Counted from the stretch's first letter, positions 17,673 to 26,369 are shown. The stretch: 58,636 bases of DNA from an uncultured Erysipelotrichaceae bacterium (GCA_945877405.1 CAMCSA010000011.1:1-58636), one strand, 5' to 3'. Notes: generated by a model from the sequence alone, not told the origin. Translations and numbers: made by a program.

Positions 17673-18293
17673 ATGAACAGAACAAAATCCAAGACCCAGA
17701 GACTGACTCTGGCGGCCTTTTTTGTGGCCATCGAAATGGTACTTACCATGACGCAATTGGGATATCTTCCACTTGGGCCGATTTCCATTACAACGATGCA
17801 TCTGCCTGTCATACTGGCAGGGATCGTACTTGGTCCAACGTATGGGGCAGGTATTGGCCTGGTCTTTGGACTGACCAGTGTGTACAACGCAACATTCAGA
17901 CCAGGGCTCATCAGCTTCTGTTTCTCACCGTTTATTTCGGTTGGAAATGTCAGTGGAAATTTTGCAAGTCTATTGATCGCAATCGGACCACGTGTATTCC
18001 TTGGCTGGTTTTCTGCAATACTGTATCGCTGGATGCACAATAAAACAGGAAACACTGCTTTATCGGCGTGTGTGAGTGCTGGTGTGAATACATTACTGCA
18101 TACCCTTGGTGTCATGGGACTGATCGTCCTGTTTTTCGGCAAAGCTTATTCTGCAGCAGTTCAAATTCCGGTAGGATCGATTATTGCTGTGGTGATCGGC
18201 TCCAATGGTGTGTGGGAAATACTGCTGGCAATCATCGTGATCGGTGCTCTTGCCAGAGCTTTGAAACCGTATCTGGTTGAGTACGGAGGTTAA
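17673..18293 (+). CDS. ECF transporter S component, probably pantothenate (PanT-like)
   Basis: The 206-residue protein is almost entirely membrane helices. It begins with a basic cytoplasmic stretch and RLTLAAFFVAIEMVLTMTQLG, typical of ECF substrate-binding S components (PF12822). Such proteins deliver a vitamin to a shared energising module encoded elsewhere. It lies one base before coaBC and shares a transcript with coaBC and coaX, the second and first steps of CoA synthesis from pantothenate. Pantothenate is therefore the likely substrate. GGCAGGAGGTAAAAAC gives a strong start. The leader from about 17570 to 17660 could fold (GGAC 17574 with GTCC 17611), but I recognise no riboswitch. Confidence 0.85.
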   Translation: MNRTKSKTQRLTLAAFFVAIEMVLTMTQLGYLPLGPISITTMHLPVILAGIVLGPTYGAGIGLVFGLTSVYNATFRPGLISFCFSPFISVGNVSGNFASLLIAIGPRVFLGWFSAILYRWMHNKTGNTALSACVSAGVNTLLHTLGVMGLIVLFFGKAYSAAVQIPVGSIIAVVIGSNGVWEILLAIIVIGALARALKPYLVEYGG

Positions 18294-18294
18294 A

Positions 18295-19485
18295 ATGAGT
18301 GAAAACAAATGTGTTGTCATCGGGGTGACCGGTGGTATTGCGGCATACAAGGTATGTAATGTCGTATCCAGTCTGCATAAGCAGGGATATGAAGTGCATG
18401 TCATCATGACAGAGGGTGCACAGAAGTTTGTCACACCCCTGACATTTCAGACATTAAGCGGACAGAAAGTCATTACTGACATGTTTACTGTTGACTATAC
18501 GCCAGACGTACATCATGTATCTCTGGCACATAAGGCTGACTGTTTTGTTATTGCTCCAGCAACAGCAGATATCATTGCCAAGGTGGCACATGGTATTGCG
18601 GATGATATGCTGACAACAACATTCCTTGCTGCAGATTGTCCAAAGCTGATTGTACCGGCGATGAATATGGGTATGATGAATAATCCGATTACGCAGGACA
18701 ATCTGAAAACATGCCAGAAGTATGGTATGCATGTACTTGCCAGTGCTGTCGGTTATCAGGCATGTGGTGATTATGGCAGTGGAAGACTGCCCGAACCACC
18801 TGAAATTGAAGATGCCATCAAAGAAGTTCTGGAAACGGACCATTTCCTGAAAGGAAAGAAAGTACTGATTACAGCAGGACCGACAAGGGAAGCCATTGAT
18901 CCGGTACGTTATATTACCAATCATTCTACTGGTAAGATGGGCTATGCCCTGGCGGAAGCTGCACGCAACTATGGAGCAGAAGTGACTCTTGTCAGTGGAA
19001 AGGTGGAATTACCTGAAGTAAGAGGTGTGAACATGGTACACATTACTTCTGCTGCGGATATGGCGGAAGCCGTTATTCCTCACCAGGAAGAATATGATGT
19101 GATGATTCTTGCGGCTGCTGTAGCTGATTATACACCAGTGGAAACTGCAGAAGAAAAGATACATAAAGCAGATGGAGATACTTCTTTTGTATGTACAAGG
19201 ACAACAGATATTCTGAAAACACTTGGTGAAAATAAAAAAGAGGGGCAGATACTGATCGGTTTTTCCATGGAAACAGAAAACATGATTGAACGTACACGTA
19301 CAAAACTGGAAAAGAAAAACTGTGACTATATCTGTGCAAACAATCTGAAAGAAAAAGGTGCTGGCTTTGGTACTGATACAAATCATATTGTCATTCTTTC
19401 CAGAGATGGCATGCATGATCTGCCTCTTGCCAGCAAGTACATCACAGCATGCAGTATTCTGAAATACTGTCTGAAGGGAGAATAA
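18295..19485 (+). CDS. coaBC: Bifunctional phosphopantothenoylcysteine decarboxylase/synthetase
   Basis: The 396-residue protein has an N-terminal flavoprotein decarboxylase (CoaC). It shows GGIAAYK, HVSLAHKAD, the PAMNMGM motif and the ACGDYGSGRLPEP active-site flap. A C-terminal CoaB synthetase follows (ITAGPTREAIDPVRYITN, and the NNLKEKGAGFGTDTN cofactor loop). Together they convert 4'-phosphopantothenate and cysteine to 4'-phosphopantetheine, using CTP. The ATG at 18295 follows TACGGAGGTTAAA; an in-frame TTG six codons earlier is less likely. It sits one base after the S component gene and is followed by coaX, making a compact pantothenate-to-CoA operon. Confidence 0.95.
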   Translation: MSENKCVVIGVTGGIAAYKVCNVVSSLHKQGYEVHVIMTEGAQKFVTPLTFQTLSGQKVITDMFTVDYTPDVHHVSLAHKADCFVIAPATADIIAKVAHGIADDMLTTTFLAADCPKLIVPAMNMGMMNNPITQDNLKTCQKYGMHVLASAVGYQACGDYGSGRLPEPPEIEDAIKEVLETDHFLKGKKVLITAGPTREAIDPVRYITNHSTGKMGYALAEAARNYGAEVTLVSGKVELPEVRGVNMVHITSAADMAEAVIPHQEEYDVMILAAAVADYTPVETAEEKIHKADGDTSFVCTRTTDILKTLGENKKEGQILIGFSMETENMIERTRTKLEKKNCDYICANNLKEKGAGFGTDTNHIVILSRDGMHDLPLASKYITACSILKYCLKGE

Positions 19486-19486
19486 C

Positions 19487-20272
19487 ATGGCTTATTTAAT
19501 GACAATTGATGTTGGAAATACAAATATCTCACTTGGTCTGATGATGGGGGAAAAGGTCGTCGGTTCCTTCCGTCTGACTACAAAAACACCACGTACATCA
19601 GATGAATTCGGTATTGTGATCAAGGATCTGCTGAATGCAACAGATGTCAGCGTGGATGAAGTAGAAGATGTCATTATTTCTTCAGTCGTACCGAAGCTGA
19701 TGTATTCTCTCAACAGTGCAATCATCAAATACATGCACAAAACACCGATTATCGTTGGCCCAGGCATTAAAACAGGCATCTCCATCCGTACAGATAATCC
19801 AAAAGAAGTCGGAGCTGACCGTATTGTGGATATTGCCTATGCCTACCATACATATCATAGAGACTGCATTATCGTTGATTTTGGAACAGCTACAACATTC
19901 GATTATGTTTCCAAAGATGGTGTATTTGCCTACACGGTCATTGCTCCAGGACTTGGAATTTCAGCTTCTGCTCTGACTTCTCAGACCGCAAAGCTTCCGG
20001 AAATCGAGATTGTCAAGCCAAAGTCCATCCTGGCACGTAATACGGTAATGGGTATGCAGGCGGGTGTTGTGTATGGTTATATTGGAACAGTAGAGTATAT
20101 CCTGCGTCAGATGAAAAAGGAACTGTATCTGAATGAGTGCTATACGGTCGCAACCGGTGGATTGGGCAGAGTCATTACCTCCTCTACCAATGAAATCAAT
20201 GCTTATGATCCGGATGTTGCCTTTAAAGGAATGCGGATTCTGTACGATCTGAATAAGGGGGAAAAGGGATGA
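19487..20272 (+). CDS. coaX: Type III pantothenate kinase
   Basis: The 261-residue protein shows the ASKHA-kinase motifs of CoaX: DVGNTNISLGL at the N-terminus, GADRIVDIAYAY, IIVDFGTATTFD and VATGGLG. It phosphorylates pantothenate with ATP, the first step of CoA synthesis, and unlike type I enzymes it is not inhibited by CoA. It begins one base after the coaBC stop with GAAGGGAGAATAAC upstream, and its own stop overlaps the start of the dipeptidase. Confidence 0.95.
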   Translation: MAYLMTIDVGNTNISLGLMMGEKVVGSFRLTTKTPRTSDEFGIVIKDLLNATDVSVDEVEDVIISSVVPKLMYSLNSAIIKYMHKTPIIVGPGIKTGISIRTDNPKEVGADRIVDIAYAYHTYHRDCIIVDFGTATTFDYVSKDGVFAYTVIAPGLGISASALTSQTAKLPEIEIVKPKSILARNTVMGMQAGVVYGYIGTVEYILRQMKKELYLNECYTVATGGLGRVITSSTNEINAYDPDVAFKGMRILYDLNKGEKG

Positions 20273-21186
20273 AAATCTTTGATCTGCATGCGGATCTTGC
20301 ATGCGCAATTGAACAGCACAAAAGTGAAACAACAGTATTGAGAAACCATTGGGCTAAGGATTTTGAACAAGGGCAGATCGGCTATACTGCTGCTGCATCT
20401 TTCTTTGCCGGGGATGAATCATGGGAAGAAATGGTGAATACCGTCAATATGGTTGAAAAGGATCTTTCTGATGGTGGTTATCAGAAGATTATGAATGTGG
20501 AAGATCTGGATCGCAGTTATGATGAAACATGTTTTCTGATGACCATAGAAGGCATGTGCGGTATTCATGACAACGCTGAAGAAAAGATCACATGGCTGTA
20601 CGAAAAGGGAAACAGAATCGGTTCATTATGCTGGAATGATCAGAATGATCTGGCAACCGGAAACAGCGGCGATCCATCTCGTGGGTTGACGGATATGGGT
20701 AAGGCAGCTGTCAGAAAGATGAATGAACTCCATTTTATCATTGATGTTTCTCACGCCAATGAAAAGACATTCTGGGATATTCTGGAAACATCATCACAAC
20801 CGATCATTGCAACCCATTCCAATGCCAAGCACAAGTGCTTTGTGGAAAGAAATCTCACTGATCAGCAGATCCGTGCCCTTGCATCCAAGGGTGGTATTAT
20901 CGGCCTGAATGCATGCAATCACTTCATTGATGAGGATGAAGCAAAGCAGGATGCACGTCATCTTGCAGGACATGCAAGATACATCGCAGATCTTGTCGGT
21001 GTAAAGCATGTGGCGTGCGGGTTTGATTTCGGTGCCTATTATGGAGCAGATGCAGATCATGATATCTATGGTCCGAGTCAGGCACAGAACTTCGTGGAAG
21101 GACTGAAAGAAGAAGGCTTCACGCAGCAGGAAATTGAAGATATCTGTTATCGCAATGTCATCTGTTTCCTGAAAGAACATATGTAA
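20269..21186 (+). CDS. Membrane dipeptidase family protein (peptidase M19)
   Basis: The 305-residue protein has the M19 zinc ligands in order: LHADLA at the N-terminus, the bridging Glu in MTIEGMCGI, His in IDVSHANEKTFW and His in IATHSNAKH, then GFDF near the end. M19 enzymes are metal-dependent dipeptidases of the amidohydrolase fold; no signal peptide is present, so it acts in the cytoplasm. The start overlaps the coaX stop (ATGA), so it belongs to the CoA operon. It could release cysteine or beta-alanine-containing peptides for CoA synthesis, but that is speculation. Confidence 0.85.
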   Translation: MKIFDLHADLACAIEQHKSETTVLRNHWAKDFEQGQIGYTAAASFFAGDESWEEMVNTVNMVEKDLSDGGYQKIMNVEDLDRSYDETCFLMTIEGMCGIHDNAEEKITWLYEKGNRIGSLCWNDQNDLATGNSGDPSRGLTDMGKAAVRKMNELHFIIDVSHANEKTFWDILETSSQPIIATHSNAKHKCFVERNLTDQQIRALASKGGIIGLNACNHFIDEDEAKQDARHLAGHARYIADLVGVKHVACGFDFGAYYGADADHDIYGPSQAQNFVEGLKEEGFTQQEIEDICYRNVICFLKEHM

Positions 21187-21191
21187 AACAA

Positions 21192-21216
21192 AACAGGCGG
21201 AACGATTCCGCCTGTT
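21192..21216. terminator. Bidirectional terminator between convergent genes
   Basis: A perfect 10-bp stem (AACAGGCGGA with TCCGCCTGTT) has a 5-base loop. It lies between the dipeptidase stop and the minus-strand nucleotidyltransferase stop and can serve both, although the T runs are short. Confidence 0.7.
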
Positions 21217-21228
21217 GGCTGTTTCTGA

Positions 21229-22137
21229 TTATTTCCACATGACATCCGGATATTCGCCGGATGCTTTCTTTTCGGCAATTCTTGCGACAACCTCAGGCTT
21301 GTCTTCCTGATATGTGACGCCAAACCACTTATCAGTAGAACTGAGCATGCGCACATTGCATTTTCCCTGTGATACAAGTGTGCCGATGGCTGTCGGGATG
21401 ACATGTTCACATTTCATCGGATTTGCTTCCAGACTTTCAGAAAGGAAACTGCTGAATACAGGTTCCATCTGATCGAAAATCTTTGGTGTAAAGCCCCAGA
21501 AGTTCATAGAAACAAGTGCATTATCATCCATCTGCTTCCACTGTCCGTCCTCTTCATAAATGGCATGACCATCCTTGAGAGCGATTTTCTGGATTTCACG
21601 GATGCTTGTCAGATTACCATCTTTTTCTTCGCAGAGGCCTCTTGTCACAGTTCCGTTTTCCGTTAATGTGTTGAGGCATCTGAATCCGACCATTGCATAG
21701 TGATCATCACTGATTTCATTGACCAGGTAGTCATAGACAACCTGATATGCGTTCTTTCCATAGAAGTCATCTGCGTTGATGATCGCAAACGGCTCATTGA
21801 CGATACCTTTGCAGGCAAGCAGTGCATGGGTTGTTCCCCAAGGCTTGACTCTGCCTTCCGGTACTGTAAATCCTTCAGGGAGGCTGTTCATATCCTGGAA
21901 TGCAAATTCCACTTCCATTCCATTTGCAGCAACACGATCCGTCAGAGCATTTCTGAAGATCTGCTCGTGTTCGCGGCGGATAATCAGAACAACCTTTCTG
22001 AAACCTGCGCGCCATGCATCATAGATGGAGAATTCAATGATCGGTTCTCCATGTGAGCCGACTCCGTCAATCTGTTTCATTCCTCCATAGCGGCTTCCCA
22101 TTCCTGCCGCAAGAATGACTAATGTTGGTTTTGTCAT
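21229..22137 (-). CDS. Sugar nucleotidyltransferase family protein
   Basis: The 302-residue protein has an N-terminal NTP-transferase fold: ILAAGMGSRYGGMKQ (nucleotide loop), PIIEFSIYDA, and the metal-binding NADDFYGKNAY. It joins a nucleotide to a sugar or polyol phosphate, but the C-terminal part does not match GalU or GlmU closely, so the substrate is open. It is transcribed alone on the minus strand, divergent from maf, with GAAAGGACTCATCAAAC upstream of the ATG. Confidence 0.82.
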   Translation of the reverse strand: MTKPTLVILAAGMGSRYGGMKQIDGVGSHGEPIIEFSIYDAWRAGFRKVVLIIRREHEQIFRNALTDRVAANGMEVEFAFQDMNSLPEGFTVPEGRVKPWGTTHALLACKGIVNEPFAIINADDFYGKNAYQVVYDYLVNEISDDHYAMVGFRCLNTLTENGTVTRGLCEEKDGNLTSIREIQKIALKDGHAIYEEDGQWKQMDDNALVSMNFWGFTPKIFDQMEPVFSSFLSESLEANPMKCEHVIPTAIGTLVSQGKCNVRMLSSTDKWFGVTYQEDKPEVVARIAEKKASGEYPDVMWK

Positions 22138-22139
22138 GT

Positions 22140-22168
22140 TTGATGAGTCCTTTCATATACGGTATCAT
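22140..22168 (+). promoter_or_regulatory. Promoter of maf
   Basis: TTGATG (22140-22145) and TATCAT (22163-22168) are 17 bp apart, about 30 bases before the maf ATG. A Shine-Dalgarno AGGAAAGGAAG lies in between. Confidence 0.6.
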
Positions 22169-22198
22169 TATAACATCGGTTAACAGGAAAGGAAGAAG

Positions 22199-22768
22199 AT
22201 GAAGAAATTAAAGAAGTTTATTCTTGCCAGCAGAAGTCCAAGAAGAAAGGAACTGCTGAGCAGGTGCGGGATCGTTTTTGAATGCATCCCTGCTGATATT
22301 GATGAGACGCTGGATACATCTTTGTCATTACAGAAGGCTGTGGAAGATCTTTCCTTCCGTAAGGCCTCTGCAATTCTTGATGTGTATCCGGATGCCATTG
22401 TGATCGGTTCAGATACGATTGTAACACTGGATGGAGAAATACTTGGTAAACCAAAGGATCGCAATGATGCCATCAGAATGCTTGCAGAGCTGTCTGGAAA
22501 ACAGCATGAAGTCATTACCGGTTTGTGTATTCTCAGTAATCACAGATGTTACCGCAACAGTTCTGTTGCCAAAGTCACATTTGCACAGTTATCTCAAAAA
22601 GAGATTGAGGAATATGTGGCAAGTGGCGAATGTGATGACAAGGCAGGTGCCTATGCCATTCAGGGTCTGGGCGGCAAGTTCATCACGCATATTGATGGAG
22701 ATTATTATTCGATCATGGGGTTACCACTCAATATGGTATATGAAGAGCTGAAGAATGCATCCCTGTAG
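22199..22768 (+). CDS. maf: Maf-family nucleotide pyrophosphatase
   Basis: The 189-residue protein carries the Maf signature: LASRSPRRKELL, IGSDTIVTLDG with the catalytic Asp, KPKDRNDA and GAYAIQGLGGKFI. Maf enzymes hydrolyse non-canonical or modified nucleoside triphosphates, and the family has been linked to septum formation. The length is normal for the family. The TAG stop abuts the end of the tnpB element, so the element inserted exactly at the gene end without visibly altering the protein. Confidence 0.93.
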   Translation: MKKLKKFILASRSPRRKELLSRCGIVFECIPADIDETLDTSLSLQKAVEDLSFRKASAILDVYPDAIVIGSDTIVTLDGEILGKPKDRNDAIRMLAELSGKQHEVITGLCILSNHRCYRNSSVAKVTFAQLSQKEIEEYVASGECDDKAGAYAIQGLGGKFITHIDGDYYSIMGLPLNMVYEELKNASL

Positions 22769-22943
22769 TCAACTACCCGGCAATGAATTGCCAGGCTTGA
22801 AGAGAATGATCTAAGGATCATTCGCATCAACTTACCCGGATACAGCGATTCCTACAGTAACGATGCTACTGTATTTCTCTGCCAGTTAAGGGGCTGTTAT
22901 CATAGCGAGTTGCCAGCTATGAGACAGGATTTACTGTCATACT
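22769..22943 (-). ncRNA. Candidate omega RNA (reRNA) at the tnpB 3' end
   Basis: Immediately after the tnpB stop the minus strand holds a series of hairpins up to the maf stop. They are GACAG/CTGTC (22926-22939), CATAGC/GCTATG (about 22899-22920), TACAGTA/TACTGTA (22853-22873), GAATGATC/GATCATTC with a 4-base loop (22804-22823) and GGCAAT/ATTGCC (22779-22793). TnpB nucleases use an RNA from exactly this position, ending at the element's right end, with the guide read from flanking DNA. Here the guide would be antisense to the end of maf. RNA production is inferred. Confidence 0.6.
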
Positions 22944-24242
22944 CTAGTTAAGAGATATCGGTATACCGGATTCTTTCAGATAAAGAAGTCCGGTATTTTT
23001 GATGTTTATTGCCGCATTCAGATCTCGTATGTGATGTGTTCCACACTCAGGACATGTCCATTCTTCAACACCCAATGCAATATGGTCATCACCTGTGCAT
23101 ACATAACCACAGGAAGAACATGTCTGTGTGGTATTCTTTGGATTAACAAGAATACAGATTCTGCCATGCTTTGTGGCACACCATTCCAGCTGAGTCAGGA
23201 ACATACGCCATCCACTGTCAGCTATGGCTTTTGCGACTCTGTGGTTTTTCATCAGATTTCTGACTTTCAGATCTTCCGCAAACAGGAAATCGTGGTTTTT
23301 AACTTCTCTGTCAGCTGTTCTTCTGATAAAGTCTTTTCTCTGGTTTGCCACATGTTTGTGTATTTCAGCCAGCTTCTGACGCTGTTTCTGGTAGTTCTTT
23401 GACTCTCTCATCTTTCTGTTATCTTTCTTTGCACATTCTTGCATCCTGGATAACTTCCTTTGTGCTTTCTTCAGCTTCTTCTCAGATTTCTTCAGATACT
23501 TTGGCGTATCAATTACAGTTCCATCAGAGTCTGTAAGGAAGTTGTTCAGATTCATATCCATGCCAACAGCTTTTCCTGTTTTAGGATAAGGTATGTGGAA
23601 TGGTGTGTCAGATGCAAGTGCTATGGAAAGGAAACAATTCCCACATTCATCAATCGTAACCCGTACAGTTCCAATTCTTGTAAAATCCGTTCGATCCAGT
23701 AAAGAAGCAACTGTTTTCTTCGAACCCTTGATTCTGATCCTTCCAAGAATCGGAAGATGTATATGGTTATGATCCAGAAAACGCACAGCACCTTCGTATA
23801 ATCCGATTGTGTCTGGATTGTTTAAAACATCAGACGGATAATTACAGTTAGTGCCATAGGAGAAGCTGTTGCTTCTTCTTTTAAAAGCAGGAAAGCCTGT
23901 AGAAGGCACTTTTTTGAACTGACTCCATGCTTTCTGGTAATCCTGTTTTGCATTGGCAATCGAAAAACAGTCAATATCCGGATCGTTCAGAAATGGAATG
24001 GCATTTCTCATATCTGTAGTTGTGCCATAAGCACTCTTCAGATATAAAAGACGATCACGATCTGTTGGGGAGTATTGTGCTGTTTTAGAAAGTTCATACA
24101 TTTCCCGATTAACACCAACCAGTCTGTTATACACAAAACGGTTAACTCCTGCATTTTTACGGATGATCTGTTTCTGTCTGTCAGATGGGAATGCTCGGAC
24201 ACATAGACCTATGTGATATGTGAGTTGCTTCATTGTTTTCAT
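22944..24242 (-). CDS. tnpB: TnpB RNA-guided nuclease of an IS200/IS605 element
   Basis: The 432-residue protein has a helix-turn-helix N-terminal region and a RuvC-like nuclease with all three acidic residues: Asp229 (VGMDMNLNNF), Glu323 (FLFAEDLKVRN) and Asp407 (HHIRDLNAAINI). A zinc ribbon lies between the last two, at Cys375/378 and Cys397/400 (CSSCGY...CPECG). TnpB uses omega RNA to cut DNA next to a target-adjacent motif and so helps keep the element. No frameshift or missing key residue is seen, so the nuclease should be active. The start has no clear ribosome site. Confidence 0.93.
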   Translation of the reverse strand: MKTMKQLTYHIGLCVRAFPSDRQKQIIRKNAGVNRFVYNRLVGVNREMYELSKTAQYSPTDRDRLLYLKSAYGTTTDMRNAIPFLNDPDIDCFSIANAKQDYQKAWSQFKKVPSTGFPAFKRRSNSFSYGTNCNYPSDVLNNPDTIGLYEGAVRFLDHNHIHLPILGRIRIKGSKKTVASLLDRTDFTRIGTVRVTIDECGNCFLSIALASDTPFHIPYPKTGKAVGMDMNLNNFLTDSDGTVIDTPKYLKKSEKKLKKAQRKLSRMQECAKKDNRKMRESKNYQKQRQKLAEIHKHVANQRKDFIRRTADREVKNHDFLFAEDLKVRNLMKNHRVAKAIADSGWRMFLTQLEWCATKHGRICILVNPKNTTQTCSSCGYVCTGDDHIALGVEEWTCPECGTHHIRDLNAAINIKNTGLLYLKESGIPISLN

Positions 24243-24351
24243 ACTTATATTTTATAAGATATACAAGCTCGAAAACAGTGTCAGATATGCACATAAAAAT
24301 GCATATATCATGCAGGAACCGTAAGCAATATGAGCAAAGAAACTGTAAAAC

Positions 24352-24430
24352 AATACATACGCAATCAATACACAGGAAAGGAACAGTGCCAATTCCTCCC
24401 ACAGATGAATCAGCAGGATTCCTTGGCACA
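24352..24430 (-). repeat. 79-bp repeat, copy 1 (left end of the tnpB element)
   Basis: This segment recurs in opposite orientation at 58558-58636 with three mismatches. GTGCCAA...TTGGCAC within it can form a hairpin with 7-base arms. It lies 110-190 bases upstream of tnpB and stops just short of the tRNA-Thr promoter. A 61-codon hydrophobic reading frame on the minus strand (24252-24437) starts in it, and the three mismatches between copies would be two silent and one His/Asp. I treat that frame as unproven because it lacks a ribosome site. Confidence 0.75.
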
Positions 24431-24436
24431 TTTTCA

Positions 24437-24464
24437 TTGAAATCTGTCTGATTTTTGGTATGAT
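24437..24464 (+). promoter_or_regulatory. Promoter of tRNA-Thr
   Basis: TTGAAA (24437-24442) and TATGAT (24459-24464) are 16 bp apart; the tRNA starts 9 bases after the -10 box. The -35 box begins 7 bases beyond the end of the tnpB-element repeat. Confidence 0.75.
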
Positions 24465-24472
24465 ATAGGAGC

Positions 24473-24543
24473 GCCGATTTAGTATAGTGGTAATACAGAT
24501 CCATGGTAAGGATCAGCGGGCAGTTCAATTCTGCCAATCGGCA
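24473..24543 (+). tRNA. tRNA-Thr (anticodon GGT)
   Basis: A 71-base cloverleaf: acceptor GCCGATT/AATCGGC, D stem GTAT/ATAC, anticodon stem GATCC/GGATC around loop ATGGTAA, a 4-base variable loop, T stem GGCAG/CTGCC around TTCAATT, and discriminator A. CCA is not encoded. All stems are perfect. It has its own promoter and terminator, so it is a single-gene transcript. Confidence 0.95.
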
Positions 24544-24547
24544 CTGT

Positions 24548-24578
24548 AAGTTCCACAGCGGTGTGGGACTTTTTTTAA
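24548..24578 (+). terminator. Terminator after tRNA-Thr
   Basis: AAGTTCCACA pairs with TGTGGGACTT (one G-T pair) around GCGG, then a T run. It precedes the MATE ribosome site. Confidence 0.85.
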
Positions 24579-24593
24579 CAGAAGGAGGGGAAG

Positions 24594-25997
24594 ATGAATC
24601 AGAAAGGAATTCATAAATATATCGGAAACAGGCAGTTCTATCGGGCAGTGCTGATCGTAGCCATTCCACTCATTGTTCAACAGCTGATCACAAGTTTTGT
24701 CAACATGCTGGATAATATCATGGTCGGTCAGACAGGAACACTGCAGATGAGTGCGGTTTCTGTTGCCAACCAGCTTTGTATGATCTTCAATCTTGCTGTG
24801 TTCGGATCGATTTCCGGAGCTGGAATCTTTGGAGCCCAGTTTGCTGGGAAAAAGGACTGGGAAGGAAGCAGATATACTTTGCGCTTCAAGCTTGTAACAG
24901 AGCTTCTGTTTTCTGTGGGTGGTATGCTTGTTTTTCTGATGTTTGGCAACAGCCTCATCAGCATGTTCATGACTTCTGAAAGCAACTCTGCTGCAGATAT
25001 TGCGGCAACGATGCATTATGCTTCCACTTATATCCGCATCATGACCATCGGATTTGTACCATTTGCCTTATCACAGTGCATTGGTTCTGCAATCAGGGAA
25101 ACAGGGAATACAAGACTTCCGATGATTGCCAGTATCTTTGCGGTTGCGGTTAATTTTGTCGGTAACTGGCTGCTGATCTTCGGTCATTTCGGACTTCCGG
25201 CTTTAGGATGTGCTGGTGCAGCTGTGGCAACAGTCATTTCCCGTTTTGCAGAACTGGTTATGATTCTGTGTTTTGCTGTATACAATCAGAATGATTTTCC
25301 GTTTTTCCATGGCGTATTTACCGGACTATGCATACCGTGGGATCTTGCCCGTCAGATCATTGTCAGAGGCTTCCCGCTTGTCGTCAATGAAGTGCTCTGG
25401 TCAACTGGCATTGCGGCGATCATACAGTGTTATTCCACAAGAGGTATTGAGGCTCTTGCGGCATATAACATATCCAATACAATCAATAACCTGTTCTTTG
25501 TATTCTCCATCGCACTTGGTGACTGTATTTCCATCATGGTCGGTCAGAAACTTGGGGCAGGACAGCTGGAAGAGGCTGTTGATACGGATCGGAAGCTGAT
25601 TACATTTACCTTCATGTTAAGTGTGTGCCTTGGTACTGCTCTATCCATCAGTGCACCGATCTTTCCACAGTTCTACAATACAAGTGATGCCATCCGGGCA
25701 ACCGCGACGACATTGCTTCGCATTGCCGGTATGTGTCTGCCGATTCAGGCAATCTACAATGCATGCTATTTCACGATGCGCTGTGGAGGAAAAACCATCA
25801 TCACATTCCTGTTTGATTCTGTCGGTACAGTTGCTGTATCGTTTCCGATCGCATGGATGTTATCCAGGTGGACCGACTGGTCGCTTGTATCCATCTTTCT
25901 GACAGTCACTCTTGTGGACCTGTACAAAGTCATACTCGGGCTGTTTCTTGTACATAAGCGGATGTGGGTTAATAATCTGACAGAAAGTAAAGCATAG
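24594..25997 (+). CDS. MATE family multidrug/organic cation exporter
   Basis: The 467-residue protein has about 12 membrane helices in two halves. It shows the MATE signature (IPLIVQQLITSFVNMLDNIMVGQ, then AVSVANQLCMIFNL and SGAGIFGAQFAGKKD). MATE proteins export drugs or metabolites in exchange for Na or H ions. GAAGGAGGGGAAG precedes the ATG. A small redox protein follows after 57 bases. The substrate cannot be read from sequence. Confidence 0.92.
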   Translation: MNQKGIHKYIGNRQFYRAVLIVAIPLIVQQLITSFVNMLDNIMVGQTGTLQMSAVSVANQLCMIFNLAVFGSISGAGIFGAQFAGKKDWEGSRYTLRFKLVTELLFSVGGMLVFLMFGNSLISMFMTSESNSAADIAATMHYASTYIRIMTIGFVPFALSQCIGSAIRETGNTRLPMIASIFAVAVNFVGNWLLIFGHFGLPALGCAGAAVATVISRFAELVMILCFAVYNQNDFPFFHGVFTGLCIPWDLARQIIVRGFPLVVNEVLWSTGIAAIIQCYSTRGIEALAAYNISNTINNLFFVFSIALGDCISIMVGQKLGAGQLEEAVDTDRKLITFTFMLSVCLGTALSISAPIFPQFYNTSDAIRATATTLLRIAGMCLPIQAIYNACYFTMRCGGKTIITFLFDSVGTVAVSFPIAWMLSRWTDWSLVSIFLTVTLVDLYKVILGLFLVHKRMWVNNLTESKA

Positions 25998-26054
25998 TAC
26001 ATTACATGAATCCGGATCTGGTGTAATATTTTTGCGAAGAAAAGAGGAAAGAAT

Positions 26055-26369
26055 ATGTTGAAGTTTTATGGAAGCCATCTGTGTAAGGACTGTGTCAATC
26101 TGAAAAACAACTGTGAAAAGTACGGAATTGAATATGAGTATTCTGATATTTCCACCGATCTGCCTGCATTAAAGGAATTTCTGAAGCTCAGGGATGAAAA
26201 TCCTGTATTTGATGAAGCAAGGAAAGCCGGTGGTATCGGTATTCCAGCCATTGTCTGTCAGGATGGAACAGTGACTCTTGATTGGATGAAAGTGATCGCA
26301 GAAACAGGCAATGAGCCATTTGAAGAAGTGAAAAGCAGCTGTTCCTTAACTGATCGCAGAGGCTGCTGA
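26055..26369 (+). CDS. Glutaredoxin-like small redox protein
   Basis: The 104-residue protein starts LKFYGSHLCKDCVNLKNNC, with a CxxC (Cys10-x-x-Cys13) at the end of the first beta strand. IGIPAIVCQDG gives the cis-proline of a thioredoxin fold. It probably reduces disulfides or shuttles thiols, but the partner is unknown. GAGGAAAGAAT precedes the start. The C-terminus has two extra cysteines. A terminator follows. Confidence 0.8.
   Translation: MLKFYGSHLCKDCVNLKNNCEKYGIEYEYSDISTDLPALKEFLKLRDENPVFDEARKAGGIGIPAIVCQDGTVTLDWMKVIAETGNEPFEEVKSSCSLTDRRGC

Larger units (their letters stand above)
22769..24430 (-). mobile_element. IS200/IS605-type element with tnpB only
   Basis: The unit holds one tnpB gene on the minus strand, a hairpin-rich right end next to maf (22769-22943) and a left end up to about 24430. 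The left boundary is inferred because 79 bp there recur as an inverted copy at the right edge of the window. No terminal inverted repeats or target duplication are visible, as expected for this group. There is no tnpA, so it needs a transposase supplied in trans. Exact ends are uncertain by several bases. Confidence 0.75.

Noticed and set aside
24252-24437. A 61-codon very hydrophobic frame on the minus strand upstream of tnpB, like a small membrane toxin.
   Set aside because: No ribosome site, copy 2 would need a TTG start, and the region is better explained as the left end of the tnpB element. Kept only as a note in the repeat entry.
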